Positions 1-9,697 of a stretch of DNA of 64,000 nt are shown piece after piece. Where the stretch lies: positions 1 to 64,000 of the forward strand of contig NZ_AVPJ01000018.1 in assembly GCF_000768705.1 (NCBI RefSeq), given 5' to 3'. Source of the stretch: Knoellia sinensis KCTC 19936. Its GTDB lineage: Bacteria; Actinomycetota; Actinomycetes; Actinomycetales; Dermatophilaceae. Numbering within the stretch: position 1 is the first letter of the stretch; every line of letters begins with the position of its first letter. The notes under the pieces were generated by a model. That model was not told where the DNA came from and did not search any database. It saw only the letters and a program-made list of their open reading frames with translations. Made by a program: the position numbers and the translations under genes.

Positions 1-36
1 GAGTGTCCGCGATGTCCTGAGACATCACAGGTCGCT
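1..36. other. Possible end of an insertion sequence
   Basis: The first bases contain the perfect hairpin GATGTC-CTGA-GACATC (11-26), next to GTGTCC and ending in CACAG. Ends of this kind, with a TGTCTCAGGACATC core, remind me of IS481-family termini in actinobacteria. No transposase is visible because the window begins here. It could equally be a small terminator hairpin downstream of metY. Confidence 0.25.
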
Positions 37-74
37 GTAGCAGCCGTTGACGCTGACGCTGCGAGATCCCAGAG

Positions 75-1400
<1,326 letters not shown>

Positions 1401-1449
1401 GGGGGAACTCCTTGTATGCCGTGTGCCGAGCTTGCGGACGCCGGTTGAC

Positions 1450-1537
1450 GTCGCGCCTGGTCTTCACCCGGGGCACCCCACCGCGGTTGGAGGGTTGCCG
1501 GCCAGCAAGCCGGGGCTTCGCGCTGGCACTCATGACC
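1450..1537 (-). promoter_or_regulatory. SAM-IV riboswitch
   Basis: On the minus strand the 150 bases before metY contain GGTCATGAGTGCCAGC, then the pair GCCCCGGCTTGCTGGCCGGC, the core GGCAACCCTCCAACCGCGG, GGGGTGCCCCGGG and finally GTGAAGACC. GGTC and GACC close the basal stem. This order matches the SAM-IV aptamer of actinobacteria almost base for base, as I remember the family. It lies just upstream of a methionine biosynthesis gene, which is the expected target. About 50 bases between aptamer and start codon could hold the expression platform. No clear terminator is seen there, so control of translation is possible. Confidence 0.92.
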
Positions 1538-1651
1538 AATGGTTGAAACGTTAAGCCCTCGCCCACATGGTGGTCACCTCTGTCTCGGGGGATGGACCCG
1601 AACAGCAGCTGGTTCCGCCTGGGTTGCCACGGCGGGCGGCATGATGGCGAC

Positions 1652-2698
1652 ATGACCTTCCACGTCGACGAGTACAAGGCGGCCGCGGGTCGCTACCGCG
1701 CAGGAATGCCGTTCCGTCGGGTCGGGCGGTCCGGTCTCGACCTCCCGGCGATCTCACTCGGCCTGTGGCACAACTTCGGTGATGACGTGCCGCTGGAGCG
1801 TCAGCAGGCGATCCTTCGCCGCGCGTTCGACAAGGGCATCACGCACTTCGACCTTGCCAACAACTACGGCCCGCCCTACGGATCGGCCGAACGCAACTTC
1901 GGGACGCTGTTCGCCCGCGACTTCCGCCCCTACCGCGACGAACTCGTCATCAGTTCCAAGGCCGGCTACGACATGTGGCCCGGTCCCTACGGCCAGGGCG
2001 GAGGCAGTCGCAAGTACATCCTGGCCAGCGCCGACCAGTCCCTGAAGCGCATGGGTCTGGACTACGTCGACATCTTCTACAGCCACCGCTTCGACGACGC
2101 GACACCGCTCGAGGAGACGATGGGCGCACTCGACTCGTTGGTGCGACAGGGCAAGGCCCTCTATGTCGGCATCTCGTCCTACTCCGGTCCGCGCACCCGG
2201 GAGGCCGTCGACATCCTGCGCGAGCTCGGCACTCCCCTGCTCATCCACCAGCCTTCGTACTCGATGCTCAACCGCTGGGTGGAAGAGGATCTGCTCGACG
2301 TCCTCGGCGAATCGGGCGTCGGCTGCATTGCGTTCTCGCCGCTCGCCCAGGGGATGCTCACCGACAAGTACCTCAAGGGCATTCCCGAAGGGTCGCGCGC
2401 CTCGCAGGGCAAGTCCCTCAGCCCGGACCTGCTCACGGAGGAGTCGCTCAAGCATGTCCGCGCACTCAACGCCTTGGCGAAGAAGCGCGGTCAATCACTC
2501 GCGCAGATGGCCATCGCGTGGCTCCTGCGGGACGACAGGGTGACGTCCGTCCTCGTCGGCGCATCGAGCGTCGAACAGCTCGACGACAACCTGCTCGCCG
2601 TGAAGAACCTGTCGTTCACAGATGAGGAACTCACAAAGATCGACAAGCATGCCGTCGACGCCGGCATCAACCTTTGGGCGAAGTCCTCAGGCGGCTGA
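1652..2698 (+). CDS. Aldo/keto reductase, YghZ-like
   Basis: This 348-residue NADPH-dependent oxidoreductase belongs to the aldo/keto reductase family. It is close to YghZ/Gpr, which reduces L-glyceraldehyde 3-phosphate and methylglyoxal. The catalytic tetrad is visible: Asp and Tyr in DLANNYGPPYGSAE, Lys in SSKAGY and His in YSHRFD. The C-terminal cofactor block is VLVGASSVEQLDDN. An upstream in-frame start at 1592 would add 20 residues before the conserved MTFHVDEYKAAAGRY. The ATG at 1652 gives the usual length of about 346 and is preferred. Its 3' end overlaps the convergent membrane-protein gene by 12 bases. The substrate is not fixed by the sequence. Confidence 0.88.
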   Translation: MTFHVDEYKAAAGRYRAGMPFRRVGRSGLDLPAISLGLWHNFGDDVPLERQQAILRRAFDKGITHFDLANNYGPPYGSAERNFGTLFARDFRPYRDELVISSKAGYDMWPGPYGQGGGSRKYILASADQSLKRMGLDYVDIFYSHRFDDATPLEETMGALDSLVRQGKALYVGISSYSGPRTREAVDILRELGTPLLIHQPSYSMLNRWVEEDLLDVLGESGVGCIAFSPLAQGMLTDKYLKGIPEGSRASQGKSLSPDLLTEESLKHVRALNALAKKRGQSLAQMAIAWLLRDDRVTSVLVGASSVEQLDDNLLAVKNLSFTDEELTKIDKHAVDAGINLWAKSSGG

Positions 2699-3106
2699 CG
2701 ACGTCTGCGTCGACCCGCGGCGCACTCGGTTGAGCCACCAGATGCCCAAGACCGGAAGGATCAGCGGCACATAGCCGTAGCCGGACCCGAAATGGGACCA
2801 CACGGTCTTGTCCGGGAAGGCGCTGGGAACGGCATACGAGAACGCCCCGACGACAAGGACACCGACAAGCTCGACGGTGCACGCAAGAAGCGCGATCCGG
2901 GTCGAGGACCTGTCGCCGCGAGCCATGCCCACCGTCGCGACGATGTAGATGACCGCCGCGAGCGCGGAGAGGATGTACGCGAGCGGCGCACGATCGAAGT
3001 ACTCGACGATCTGGAGGATCGAACGGCCGGTTGCCGCCAAGGCGAGGACGCCGTAGACCGCGACGAGGATGCGACCCGGTCCGTGGCCGGAGTGCGTCTC
3101 AGCCAT
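2687..3106 (-). CDS. Small integral membrane protein
   Basis: This 139-residue protein has four predicted membrane segments (about 13-30, 39-60, 70-90 and 105-127). The only charged stretches are the loop GMARGDRSSTR and the ends. I do not recognise a functional family. It follows, and overlaps by 8 bases, another small membrane-protein gene at 3099-3455 on the same strand, so the two are probably co-translated and may form one complex. The loop with SAFPDKTVWSHFGSGYGY between segments 3 and 4 is the most distinctive part. Confidence 0.75.
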   Translation of the reverse strand: MAETHSGHGPGRILVAVYGVLALAATGRSILQIVEYFDRAPLAYILSALAAVIYIVATVGMARGDRSSTRIALLACTVELVGVLVVGAFSYAVPSAFPDKTVWSHFGSGYGYVPLILPVLGIWWLNRVRRGSTQTSSAA

Positions 3107-3455
3107 GAAGGTCCCAGATCTGCTGCAGCCGGAGGGTCATCACCGCGACGGCGAACGCGCCGATCCCGATCGAGGCCATCGCCCAGCGGGTCTTGTCCTT
3201 GATCGCGCTCCACACCGTGATCGCGAGGACGAACGGCAAGGTGATCAGGTATGCCGTGAACGTCGCCTTGCTGCCGTCCAAGGAGGGGATGCCCGCGAGT
3301 CCCCGCACGAGCTGCACGATGACACCGAGTTCGACCAGGGCAGCCAGCCCCAGGACGACGTTGCCGATGACCCGGTCGAAGAGCGCATAGCCCAACGCCA
3401 CGACCGTGAGGAGCAGCGCGGCGGCGACGAGGACTTGGGTGAGCACGAGAATCAC
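3099..3455 (-). CDS. Small integral membrane protein
   Basis: This 118-residue protein has about four hydrophobic segments (4-22, 33-50, 67-85 and 93-108). It starts with GTG at 3453-3455 and has no obvious ribosome-binding site, so translation may be leaderless. It is the first gene of a two-gene unit with 2687-3106, overlapping that gene by 8 bases. Residues RGLAGIPSLDGSKATFTAYL between segments 2 and 3 probably form an outer loop. No known domain is recognised. The pair resembles the conserved small hypothetical membrane proteins common in actinobacteria. Confidence 0.75.
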   Translation of the reverse strand: MILVLTQVLVAAALLLTVVALGYALFDRVIGNVVLGLAALVELGVIVQLVRGLAGIPSLDGSKATFTAYLITLPFVLAITVWSAIKDKTRWAMASIGIGAFAVAVMTLRLQQIWDLHG

Positions 3456-3496
3456 GGCGGTCAGCCTACGTCGCGCCGATTTGGTTGGATGACGGC

Positions 3497-4387
3497 ATGA
3501 CCTCAGCGCGGATCGGGGACCAGGTCGTCGAGTACGTCATCGACGGCCCCGACGACGGCGAACCCATGCTCCTCATCATGGGGATGGGTGCGCAGCTGGT
3601 CGCGTGGCCACAGGACTTCGTGCAAGGGCTGGCGGATCGAGGGTTCCGGGTCATCCGCTACGACAACCGAGACCAGGGTCTGTCTGGCTACACCGACGCA
3701 CCGCGGCCGACGCGCGGCGCGATCGCCAAAGGGCTCGCGTCACGCCGACTGGCCACAGCCGACTACACGCTGATCGACCTCGCCGGTGACGCGAACGGCT
3801 TGCTCGAGCACCTCGGCATCGAGTCGGCACACCTCGTGGGCGCATCCATGGGCGGGATGATCGCGCAGGAGCTGACGCTCCAACGACCTGAGCGGGTGCG
3901 GTCGCTGTGCTCGATCATGTCCAACACGGGTCACCGGCTCTTTGGCAGGACGTCAGCGCGGCTGCTGGCTCCGTTCGTGAAGTTGCTGCGCGAGCCGGCC
4001 CCGACCACTCGGGACGAGGCGATTGCCAGGGGGCTCGCGTCGTTCAAACTCATCGCCGGCAGCGAGTTCGACGAGGCAGAGATGCGATCCCTGGCCGCAC
4101 TCCACCTCGATCGAGGCGGGATCACGACAGCGAGTCGGGATCGCCAACTCAACGCGATCAACGCTTCCCCCGACCGCACGCGGCGGCTCGCGGCGATCAC
4201 GGTTCCGACCCTCGTCATCCACGGGATGCGCGATCGTCTCGTCCTGCCGAGCGGGGGTGTAGCGACGGCGCGAGCGATCCCGGGAGCGCGCCTGCTCATG
4301 TTCCCGGAGATGGGCCACGACCTCCCCAGCAATCGCCGAGCCGAGATGGTCGAGGCCATCACCCAGAACGCTTGCCGCTCTTCCTGA
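3497..4387 (+). CDS. Alpha/beta hydrolase
   Basis: This cytosolic hydrolase of about 296 residues has an alpha/beta fold. The nucleophile is the Ser of GASMGGM (about residue 115). The acid is probably the Asp of HGMRDRLV, and the base the His of MGHDLP near the end. The oxyanion region MGMGAQLVAWPQDF and the strand RVIRYDNRDQGLS are typical of esterase and haloperoxidase-like members. A TTG at 3485 in the same frame would add four residues; the ATG at 3497 is preferred. The substrate cannot be inferred. The gene stands alone between membrane-protein genes and a secreted-protein gene. Confidence 0.88.
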   Translation: MTSARIGDQVVEYVIDGPDDGEPMLLIMGMGAQLVAWPQDFVQGLADRGFRVIRYDNRDQGLSGYTDAPRPTRGAIAKGLASRRLATADYTLIDLAGDANGLLEHLGIESAHLVGASMGGMIAQELTLQRPERVRSLCSIMSNTGHRLFGRTSARLLAPFVKLLREPAPTTRDEAIARGLASFKLIAGSEFDEAEMRSLAALHLDRGGITTASRDRQLNAINASPDRTRRLAAITVPTLVIHGMRDRLVLPSGGVATARAIPGARLLMFPEMGHDLPSNRRAEMVEAITQNACRSS

Positions 4388-4535
4388 CCCGGGTTGGGGT
4401 GATGAGCGGGTGATGAGTCATTTCCGTATGACGGCATCGGGCCATGTCCGCGGTGGCTCGGGAGCGGGACACTGGCGAGATCGGCGCAATGCGTGAGCCG
4501 GCCGCAGGTCGCCGCTACAACAGAGAGGCAGATCC

Positions 4536-5006
4536 ATGCGCATCTTCACTCGCCTCGCGACCGCGCTCTCCGTCGCCGCGTTCCTCGTCGTCGGGACAGG
4601 CCCCGCGCAAGCGGACGCGCCCACCATCGAACGGATCGAGTTCGAGGAGACCTTCCACGACGACTTCCTGACCGGGGAGTGCGGCGTCGACGTCACCACA
4701 ACGGTCAGGGGTTTCACGATTTTCAAGCAGTTCACGGGCGCCCAGCAGAACCTGTTGCAACTCACAACCGTCAACATCACGGGAACGGCAACATCAGATT
4801 TCGGAACGATGCGGTTCAAGAATGTCGGTGCCGACCACATGATGGTCGCTCCCGACGGCACGGTGACGCTGAGGGTCATCGGCCAGCTGCCGTTCGAATT
4901 CACGGGTGTCCTCGTCTTTGACCTCGGAACTGGCGAGGTCATCAAGGTGCCCCACTTCCGGGGCGAGGAGCAGGTCGGGAAGGCCTGCCGCTTCCTCGCG
5001 CCCTGA
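4536..5006 (+). CDS. Secreted protein of unknown function
   Basis: This 156-residue protein has a clear signal peptide: MRIF, a hydrophobic core to about residue 22, and a likely cut after AQA at about residue 25. The mature part is acidic and rich in beta-type residues, with two cysteines (one in GECGVD, one in GKACRF near the end) that could form a disulfide. Similar small exported proteins are common in actinobacteria, but I recognise no named family. The 148 bases upstream contain no gene and only the weak ribosome site GAGAGGC before the ATG. Confidence 0.75.
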   Translation: MRIFTRLATALSVAAFLVVGTGPAQADAPTIERIEFEETFHDDFLTGECGVDVTTTVRGFTIFKQFTGAQQNLLQLTTVNITGTATSDFGTMRFKNVGADHMMVAPDGTVTLRVIGQLPFEFTGVLVFDLGTGEVIKVPHFRGEEQVGKACRFLAP

Positions 5007-5094
5007 GCACTCCTCGCCAAGTCCAGCGCACACCACGAGAGCCGGCCCCTCACTGCGAGCAGTGATGGACCGGCTCCCGGCGTTCGGTGGCGGA

Positions 5095-6327
5095 TCAGGT
5101 GGAGAGGGACTCCGTCACGGCGGCGACGAGTTGGTCGACCTCGTCCTCGGTGATCACGAGCGGCGGCGCGAGGCGGATCGTCATACCGTGGGTGTCCTTG
5201 GCGAGGATGCCGCGCTCCATGAGGCGCTCGCACAGCTCACGTCCCGTGGGGCCACCGGGCGTGACGTCGAGGCCTGCCCAGAGGCCGCGCACGCGCACCT
5301 CGTCGAGGCCGTGCCCGACGAGCGGCTCGAGCCCGGCGAGCAGACGCTCACCCAGTCGACGCGCGCGGTCCTGGAATTCGCCCGTGGCGAGCAGACGGCA
5401 TACCTCGTGTCCGATCGCGGCAGCGAGCGGGTTTCCACCGAAGGTGGAGCCGTGGGACCCGGGGGTGATGACGCCGAGGACGTCGGTGTTCGCGGCCACG
5501 GCGGAGACGGGGTAGAGACCGCCACCGAGGGCCTTGCCCAGGATGTACATGTCCGGAACAACCTCCTCGAGGTCGCACGCGAACGTCGTGCCGGTGCGGG
5601 CCAGACCCGACTGGATCTCGTCCGCGACCATGAGCACGTTCTGCTCCGAGCACAGCGCACGCAGGTCACGCAGGAAGCCCTCGGGCGGGACGACGACGCC
5701 GCCCTCCCCCTGGATCGGCTCGAAGAGCACCGCCACGGTGAACTCGTCCATCGCGGCGCGCACCGACTCGATGTCGCCGTAGCGGACCGTGCGGAAGCCC
5801 GGCGTGTAGGGGCCGTAGTTGTCGTGCGCGACCTTGTCGTCAGAGAAGCTCACGATGGTCGTGGTGCGACCGTGGAAGTTGCCCTCCATGACGATGATGT
5901 TGGCCTGGTCCTCGGGGACGTTCTTGACCTCGTAGCCCCAGCGGCGGCTGACCTTGATGGCGGTCTCGACGGCCTCGGCTCCGGAGTTCATCGGGAGGAC
6001 CATGTCCTTGGCCGTGAGCTCAGCGAGGGCCTGTGAGAACGGGCCGAGCTGGTCGTTGAAGAACGCCCGGCTGGTCAGCGTCAGCGTGCCGAGTTGCTGG
6101 CGCGCGCGCTCGACGAGCTGCGGGTGCGAGTGGCCGAAGTTCAGGGCCGAGTAGCCGGCGAGGCAGTCGAGGTAGCGCTTGCCGTCGACATCGGTGACCC
6201 ACACGCCCTCACCGCTGGCGATGACGACCGGGAGCGGGTGGTAGTTGTGCGCCGCGTAGCGCTCCGTCGTCTCGATGTGCTGCTCGGTGCTGCCGGCATG
6301 GGTGGTGCCGGTGGTCTCGGGCGTCAT
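5095..6327 (-). CDS. rocD: Ornithine aminotransferase
   Basis: This 410-residue class III PLP aminotransferase would convert ornithine and 2-oxoglutarate to glutamate semialdehyde and glutamate, in arginine breakdown and proline formation. Visible blocks are LDCLAGYSALNFGHSHP, MNSGAEAVETAIK, EGNFHGRT, FEPIQGEGG, ADEIQSGLARTG and the cofactor lysine in LGKALGGGLYPVSA. The Tyr in CLAGYSALN is typical of ornithine rather than acetylornithine enzymes. The frame is open to 6387, but the ATG at 6325-6327 has AAGGAG nine bases upstream and is the better start. It sits 107 bases behind pdxH, the gene for its cofactor supply, on the same strand. No rocF or ddaH neighbour is seen. Confidence 0.9.
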   Translation of the reverse strand: MTPETTGTTHAGSTEQHIETTERYAAHNYHPLPVVIASGEGVWVTDVDGKRYLDCLAGYSALNFGHSHPQLVERARQQLGTLTLTSRAFFNDQLGPFSQALAELTAKDMVLPMNSGAEAVETAIKVSRRWGYEVKNVPEDQANIIVMEGNFHGRTTTIVSFSDDKVAHDNYGPYTPGFRTVRYGDIESVRAAMDEFTVAVLFEPIQGEGGVVVPPEGFLRDLRALCSEQNVLMVADEIQSGLARTGTTFACDLEEVVPDMYILGKALGGGLYPVSAVAANTDVLGVITPGSHGSTFGGNPLAAAIGHEVCRLLATGEFQDRARRLGERLLAGLEPLVGHGLDEVRVRGLWAGLDVTPGGPTGRELCERLMERGILAKDTHGMTIRLAPPLVITEDEVDQLVAAVTESLST

Positions 6328-6434
6328 TCTGGGCTCACTCCTTCGTCGTGTGGTCTCGCTCACTGTAGCGGCGCCCGGAAGTGGCACCGAACCGCCCGAG
6401 CGAGCCCCACGACGTGCAGGCTCAGGTCACCGGC

Positions 6435-7121
6435 TCAGGGTTGCCGGCGGCTCACCGTCCACGCGGATGCGTCGTCCAGCGACCCCTCGGCAACGCGGGT
6501 GAAGACGAGCCGGTCGTGGAGCCGGTTGCTGCGCCCACCCCAGAACTCGACCTCGTCGCATGTGATGCGGTAGCCGCCCCAGAAGTCGGGGACGGGGACG
6601 TCGTCCGGGCTCCCCGAGTCGGGCCACTGCGTCGCGTATTTTTCGTATGCCGTCTCGAGCTCGGCTCTCGACGTGGCCGGCTGCGACTGCATCGAGGCCC
6701 AGGCGGAGATGCGCGAACCGTAGGGGCGGGTGGCGAAGTAGGCCTCCACCTCGGCGCGGTCGAGCAGCACGGCTTGGCCGCGGAATCGAACGGCGCGGAA
6801 CATCGCGGGCCACGTGAGGGATGCGGCGATGCCCGGGTTGCCCGCGAGCTCAATTCCCTTGGTGGACAGCGTGTTCGTGAGGAAGCCGGGGCCTCGCTCG
6901 TCGAAGAAGCGCATGAGTACGGTGCGGACGTTGGGGACCCCATCGGCGTCGACCGTGGCGACGGACAGCGCGTGCGGCTCGGGCACGTCGGGCTGGACGC
7001 CCGAGCGTTCGACGGCCTCGTCGAGCCAGTGCTTGGCCTGCTGCCAGGGCGTCGCCGCGAGCTCGTCCTCGGACAAGCCCGTGCCGGTGTAGTCGATCCG
7101 CGTCACATCGTTCACACCCAC
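6435..7121 (-). CDS. pdxH: Pyridoxamine 5'-phosphate oxidase
   Basis: This 228-residue FMN enzyme oxidises pyridoxamine or pyridoxine 5'-phosphate to pyridoxal 5'-phosphate. Family blocks are NVRTVLMRFFDERG (FMN and substrate contacts), STKGIELAGNP, QVRFRG-like AVRFRGQAVLL, RPYGSRISAWASMQSQ, and the C-terminal dimerisation block FWGGYRITCDEVEFWGG followed by RLHDRLVFTR. Length and all motifs fit the family. The start is GTG at 7119-7121. It precedes rocD, a PLP enzyme, in the same direction, so shared transcription is possible. Confidence 0.95.
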   Translation of the reverse strand: MGVNDVTRIDYTGTGLSEDELAATPWQQAKHWLDEAVERSGVQPDVPEPHALSVATVDADGVPNVRTVLMRFFDERGPGFLTNTLSTKGIELAGNPGIAASLTWPAMFRAVRFRGQAVLLDRAEVEAYFATRPYGSRISAWASMQSQPATSRAELETAYEKYATQWPDSGSPDDVPVPDFWGGYRITCDEVEFWGGRSNRLHDRLVFTRVAEGSLDDASAWTVSRRQP

Positions 7122-7194
7122 GAGCCTACGGTCGGGAGGGACGACCCCGGGACTGGGCCATCGGGGCGGCGACCGCTATCCCACATCGGGTTGG

Positions 7195-7830
7195 ATGGCT
7201 CGCGTGCTGACGATCACTGACGCGGATTTCGCGGACCCAGCCTTGGTTGCGTTCCTCCAGGCGCACCTCGACGACATGGAGCCGACAGCTCCGCCCGAGA
7301 GCCGGCACGCGCTGGACCTCAGCGGGCTCCAAGGACCTGGAGTGCGGGTGTGGGTCGCACACGATGCTGCGAGATTGGTGGGGACCGTCGCCCTCGCCGA
7401 GCTGGAGCCGGGTCACGAGGAGCTCAAGAGCATGCGCACGGATCCCGCGTGCCGCGGGCAGGGCATCGGCACGCAACTCGTGAAGCACGCACTGGTGGAC
7501 GCCCGCGGGCGCCATGTGCAACGGGTGTCCCTTGAGACAGGGAGCATGGAGTTCTTCGATTCCGCTCGCAGGCTGTATGAGCGATCGGGCTTCGCGCAAT
7601 GCCCGCCGTTCGGGTCCTATGTCGAGGACCCGAACAGCACGTTCATGACGATGGACCTGACTACGCCTGCGTCCCCGGTCGGCTATACCGGCCCCTGGCG
7701 CACCGAACGACCGGAGAAGACCGCCAACCGGTCGTGGATCGACGCATCCGCGGCCGCCCCCACCTCGGGCTCGAAGGCTCCGACGCGATTCTCCGGCGTG
7801 AGGTTCGCGCTCATGAACTCCAGGGCATGA
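7195..7830 (+). CDS. GNAT-family N-acetyltransferase
   Basis: The first 155 residues form a GNAT fold. The acetyl-CoA loop is CRGQGIGTQLVKHAL (about 90-104), followed by SLETGSMEFFDSARRLYERSGF and PPFGSYVEDPNSTFM, as in the PhnO/YjaB-like group. The last 50 residues, from about TTPASPVGYTG, do not look like acetyltransferase and are read from DNA that is antisense to the end of the gene at 7683-8216. The 148-base convergent overlap is unusual, so either the extra tail is real but functionless or a stop has been lost. The substrate is unknown. Confidence 0.82.
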   Translation: MARVLTITDADFADPALVAFLQAHLDDMEPTAPPESRHALDLSGLQGPGVRVWVAHDAARLVGTVALAELEPGHEELKSMRTDPACRGQGIGTQLVKHALVDARGRHVQRVSLETGSMEFFDSARRLYERSGFAQCPPFGSYVEDPNSTFMTMDLTTPASPVGYTGPWRTERPEKTANRSWIDASAAAPTSGSKAPTRFSGVRFALMNSRA

Positions 7831-8216
7831 ACCGCCACTTCGTCATCCAGCTGCGCCTCACTGCCGATCGACCGCGCAAGGTCCCAGCTGTGCACGGCGA
7901 ACTCCGGGATCGCGGCGTTGGAGGACCCGCCCGAGGCATCAGCACGCACGTGCTCGACCAAGGTTGTCGCACCGGCTCGGAAGTCGGCCACTGGGTCGTC
8001 GCCCAACTCGGGAGGGTTGGCCCAGTCGACCTCCTTCCCGGAGAACATCGCGACGAAGTTCTGCGGCGAGGCCACGACATGCCGCACGAGGTCTCCCACC
8101 TTCCAGTCGGCGCAGGTCGACGGCTGGTCGTACTGGTCCGCTGACACTTCGCCCAGGAGACCCGCGGTCTGGTCGAGGGCGCGTGTGAGGAGCGAGACGT
8201 CTTGCTGGGCGTTCAT
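7683..8216 (-). CDS. TIGR03086-type metal-binding (DinB-like) protein
   Basis: This 177-residue protein belongs to the mycothiol-dependent maleylpyruvate isomerase N-terminal/DinB four-helix superfamily, members of which bind a divalent metal and often use mycothiol. The start MNAQQDVSLLTRALDQTAGLL, the block CADWKVGDLVRHVVAS with a metal histidine, and EFAVHSWDLARSIG with the second histidine are typical. The frame is open to 8534, but residues before the ATG at 8214-8216 have no family similarity. The 3' end overlaps the GNAT gene by 148 bases. The reaction is not known. Confidence 0.85.
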   Translation of the reverse strand: MNAQQDVSLLTRALDQTAGLLGEVSADQYDQPSTCADWKVGDLVRHVVASPQNFVAMFSGKEVDWANPPELGDDPVADFRAGATTLVEHVRADASGGSSNAAIPEFAVHSWDLARSIGSEAQLDDEVAVHALEFMSANLTPENRVGAFEPEVGAAADASIHDRLAVFSGRSVRQGPV

Positions 8217-8313
8217 GGTCGAACCTTCCGTGGGCGACATGCTGACTCGAACGACGCTAGGTGCCCCCACTGACATTGGCGACCGCAGGCAGCCGCGGCC
8301 CGGGCTCGACCCT

Positions 8314-9036
8314 TCAGCTCGCCAAGCGCTCGGCGACCTCAAGGACGTCGTTGGGCACGGCATACAACTCATCGCCGATCCGGACCTGGCTGCGGATCGA
8401 GAAGGCGGCCTCGACCTCCCCGACCACCCCGTGCATGGGCCCGGGCGCGACGATGCGCACCATGGCACCGATGGGGAATGACGTCGGAGCTGAAGGAGCT
8501 GGTGGCGCAGACTGCCGAACGGCTGAAGCGCCATGCCTGCTGACGATCGAGTCGAGTTCCTCGCGATAGACGTCGCCCATGTCGACTCGCCGCCCCTGGT
8601 AGGTCCACGTCAGAAGAGCGCTCGCGTCGAACTCCGGGTTGCAGGCAAGGCAACTCAGCACCCGGCCCGGTCGGCGATGCCGGGTGTAGGTGTGGCCGTC
8701 CGGGCAAACGCCGCTCCACGGACCGACGACCTGGGGAGCATCGGCGTCGAGCGTGCGGTCACCCGAGCAGCCGATGTCGAGAGCCTTGGAACGCCACACG
8801 GCATCGTGGCCGTGCTCCGGGCCGACGAGGGCGTGGGCAATCTCGTGAAGGATCGTGTCGCGCACCTCGACCTCGTCGTGGAGGCGAGTCAACGGAGCGC
8901 TGAGGGAGATCGTGCGGGTGGCGAAACGGCATACACCCGCTCTGGTCTTGGCCCGATCGCTGGTGACGGACCAGTGCTCCAGACCGTGCTCGCGCAGCAG
9001 GCGTCGCCCGAGGGCGAGGGCTGCGGTCATCTCCAT
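8314..9036 (-). CDS. SprT-like zinc metalloprotease-domain protein
   Basis: About 240 residues with a SprT-like N-terminal domain. The zinc motif is HEIAHALVG (HExxH) at about residue 65, with a further metal ligand likely in GHDAVWRSKA. A zinc-ribbon-like part follows: CPDGHTY, then SCLACNPEFD about 25 residues on. The C-terminal 60 residues (FPIGAMVRIVAPGPMHGVVGEV) look like a small beta barrel. Starts at 9036 (ATGGAGATG) or 9030 are both reasonable; a start at 9066 would add 10 residues. SprT-like proteins resemble Spartan, which digests DNA-protein crosslinks, but the substrate of bacterial members is not established. Confidence 0.82.
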   Translation of the reverse strand: MEMTAALALGRRLLREHGLEHWSVTSDRAKTRAGVCRFATRTISLSAPLTRLHDEVEVRDTILHEIAHALVGPEHGHDAVWRSKALDIGCSGDRTLDADAPQVVGPWSGVCPDGHTYTRHRRPGRVLSCLACNPEFDASALLTWTYQGRRVDMGDVYREELDSIVSRHGASAVRQSAPPAPSAPTSFPIGAMVRIVAPGPMHGVVGEVEAAFSIRSQVRIGDELYAVPNDVLEVAERLAS

Positions 9037-9147
9037 GTCTGCGATCGTGCCAGCCGCCACTGACAACGTGCTTCGCGTCCACTTCTTCGACGGATGTCAG
9101 CCCGGTCGTCTAGGTTGTCCGACATCGCGATCCAGACGATCGCGACC

Positions 9148-9262
9148 GGGTCCAGAGCACCACTTTCACGAGTGGTGGTTCGTCGGCCGCACGCCTCCGG
9201 ACGTGGCCGACCGGCAACCGCGTCTCCCGACACGGTGCCCTCCGGAGAAGACCCGGGTCGCA
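9148..9262 (+). promoter_or_regulatory. SAM-I/SAM-IV-type riboswitch
   Basis: A SAM-aptamer core is visible: CACGAGTGGTGG, then a stem GTCGGCC/GGCCGAC, then CCGGCAACC, a stem ACCGCGTC-TCCC-GACACGGT with one mismatch, GGTGCCCTCC and GGAGAAGACCCGGG. CCGGGTC at 9150-9156 can pair with GACCCGG at the 3' side to close P1. The last part closely matches the SAM-IV element at 1450-1537 (GGTGCCCCGGGTGAAGACC), although the two are unrelated in their other stems. The closest family I can name is the SAM-I/IV variant class. It lies on the + strand about 60 bases before the gene at 9323. Confidence 0.7.
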
Positions 9263-9322
9263 GCTGCGCCTGACCTCGCGGCTCGCGACCAAGACGGGAC
9301 ACCCTGAAAGGGTTGATGCTCC

Positions 9323-9664
9323 ATGTTGGTCAACTTCGAACCGGTCGAGTACCTCGGCCGCACCTACGACATCCGCGTCATCAACGCGCCGCTCGAGACA
9401 TTCATGCTCACCCGGGAGTTGCGGTTGGGAGGCAAGTCCACCGGGGCACAGATCGCTGCCCTGTTCCTCATGGACTACACGGCGATCCTCGATGCGTGGG
9501 AGCGCGGGGTGCACGCCGTCGCGTTCGAGAACAAGCCCTACGGGCGAGTGTGCACGTGCGGTCTCGTGACGGGCGCCCTTCCGCTGCATGAGGCTGATGG
9601 GCACCTTGACATGCGGACGTGGGAGCCAACCGAGGACGTGGTGTTCGCGCTGCCGACTGGCTGA
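9323..9664 (+). CDS. Uncharacterised protein behind a SAM riboswitch
   Basis: This 113-residue soluble protein matches no family I recognise. The sequence is evenly mixed, with no signal peptide or membrane segment. CTCG (near residue 75) is the only cysteine pair. Its start has the ribosome site AAAGGG nine bases before the ATG. The reading frame is supported by its codon-position GC pattern and by the upstream SAM aptamer in the same direction. That places it in the SAM, methionine or one-carbon regulon by inference only. It could be a small accessory or regulatory protein of sulfur amino acid metabolism. Confidence 0.6.
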   Translation: MLVNFEPVEYLGRTYDIRVINAPLETFMLTRELRLGGKSTGAQIAALFLMDYTAILDAWERGVHAVAFENKPYGRVCTCGLVTGALPLHEADGHLDMRTWEPTEDVVFALPTG

Positions 9665-9697
9665 CGCGCGAGGGCGCTCCACGACCTTGACACCGAG

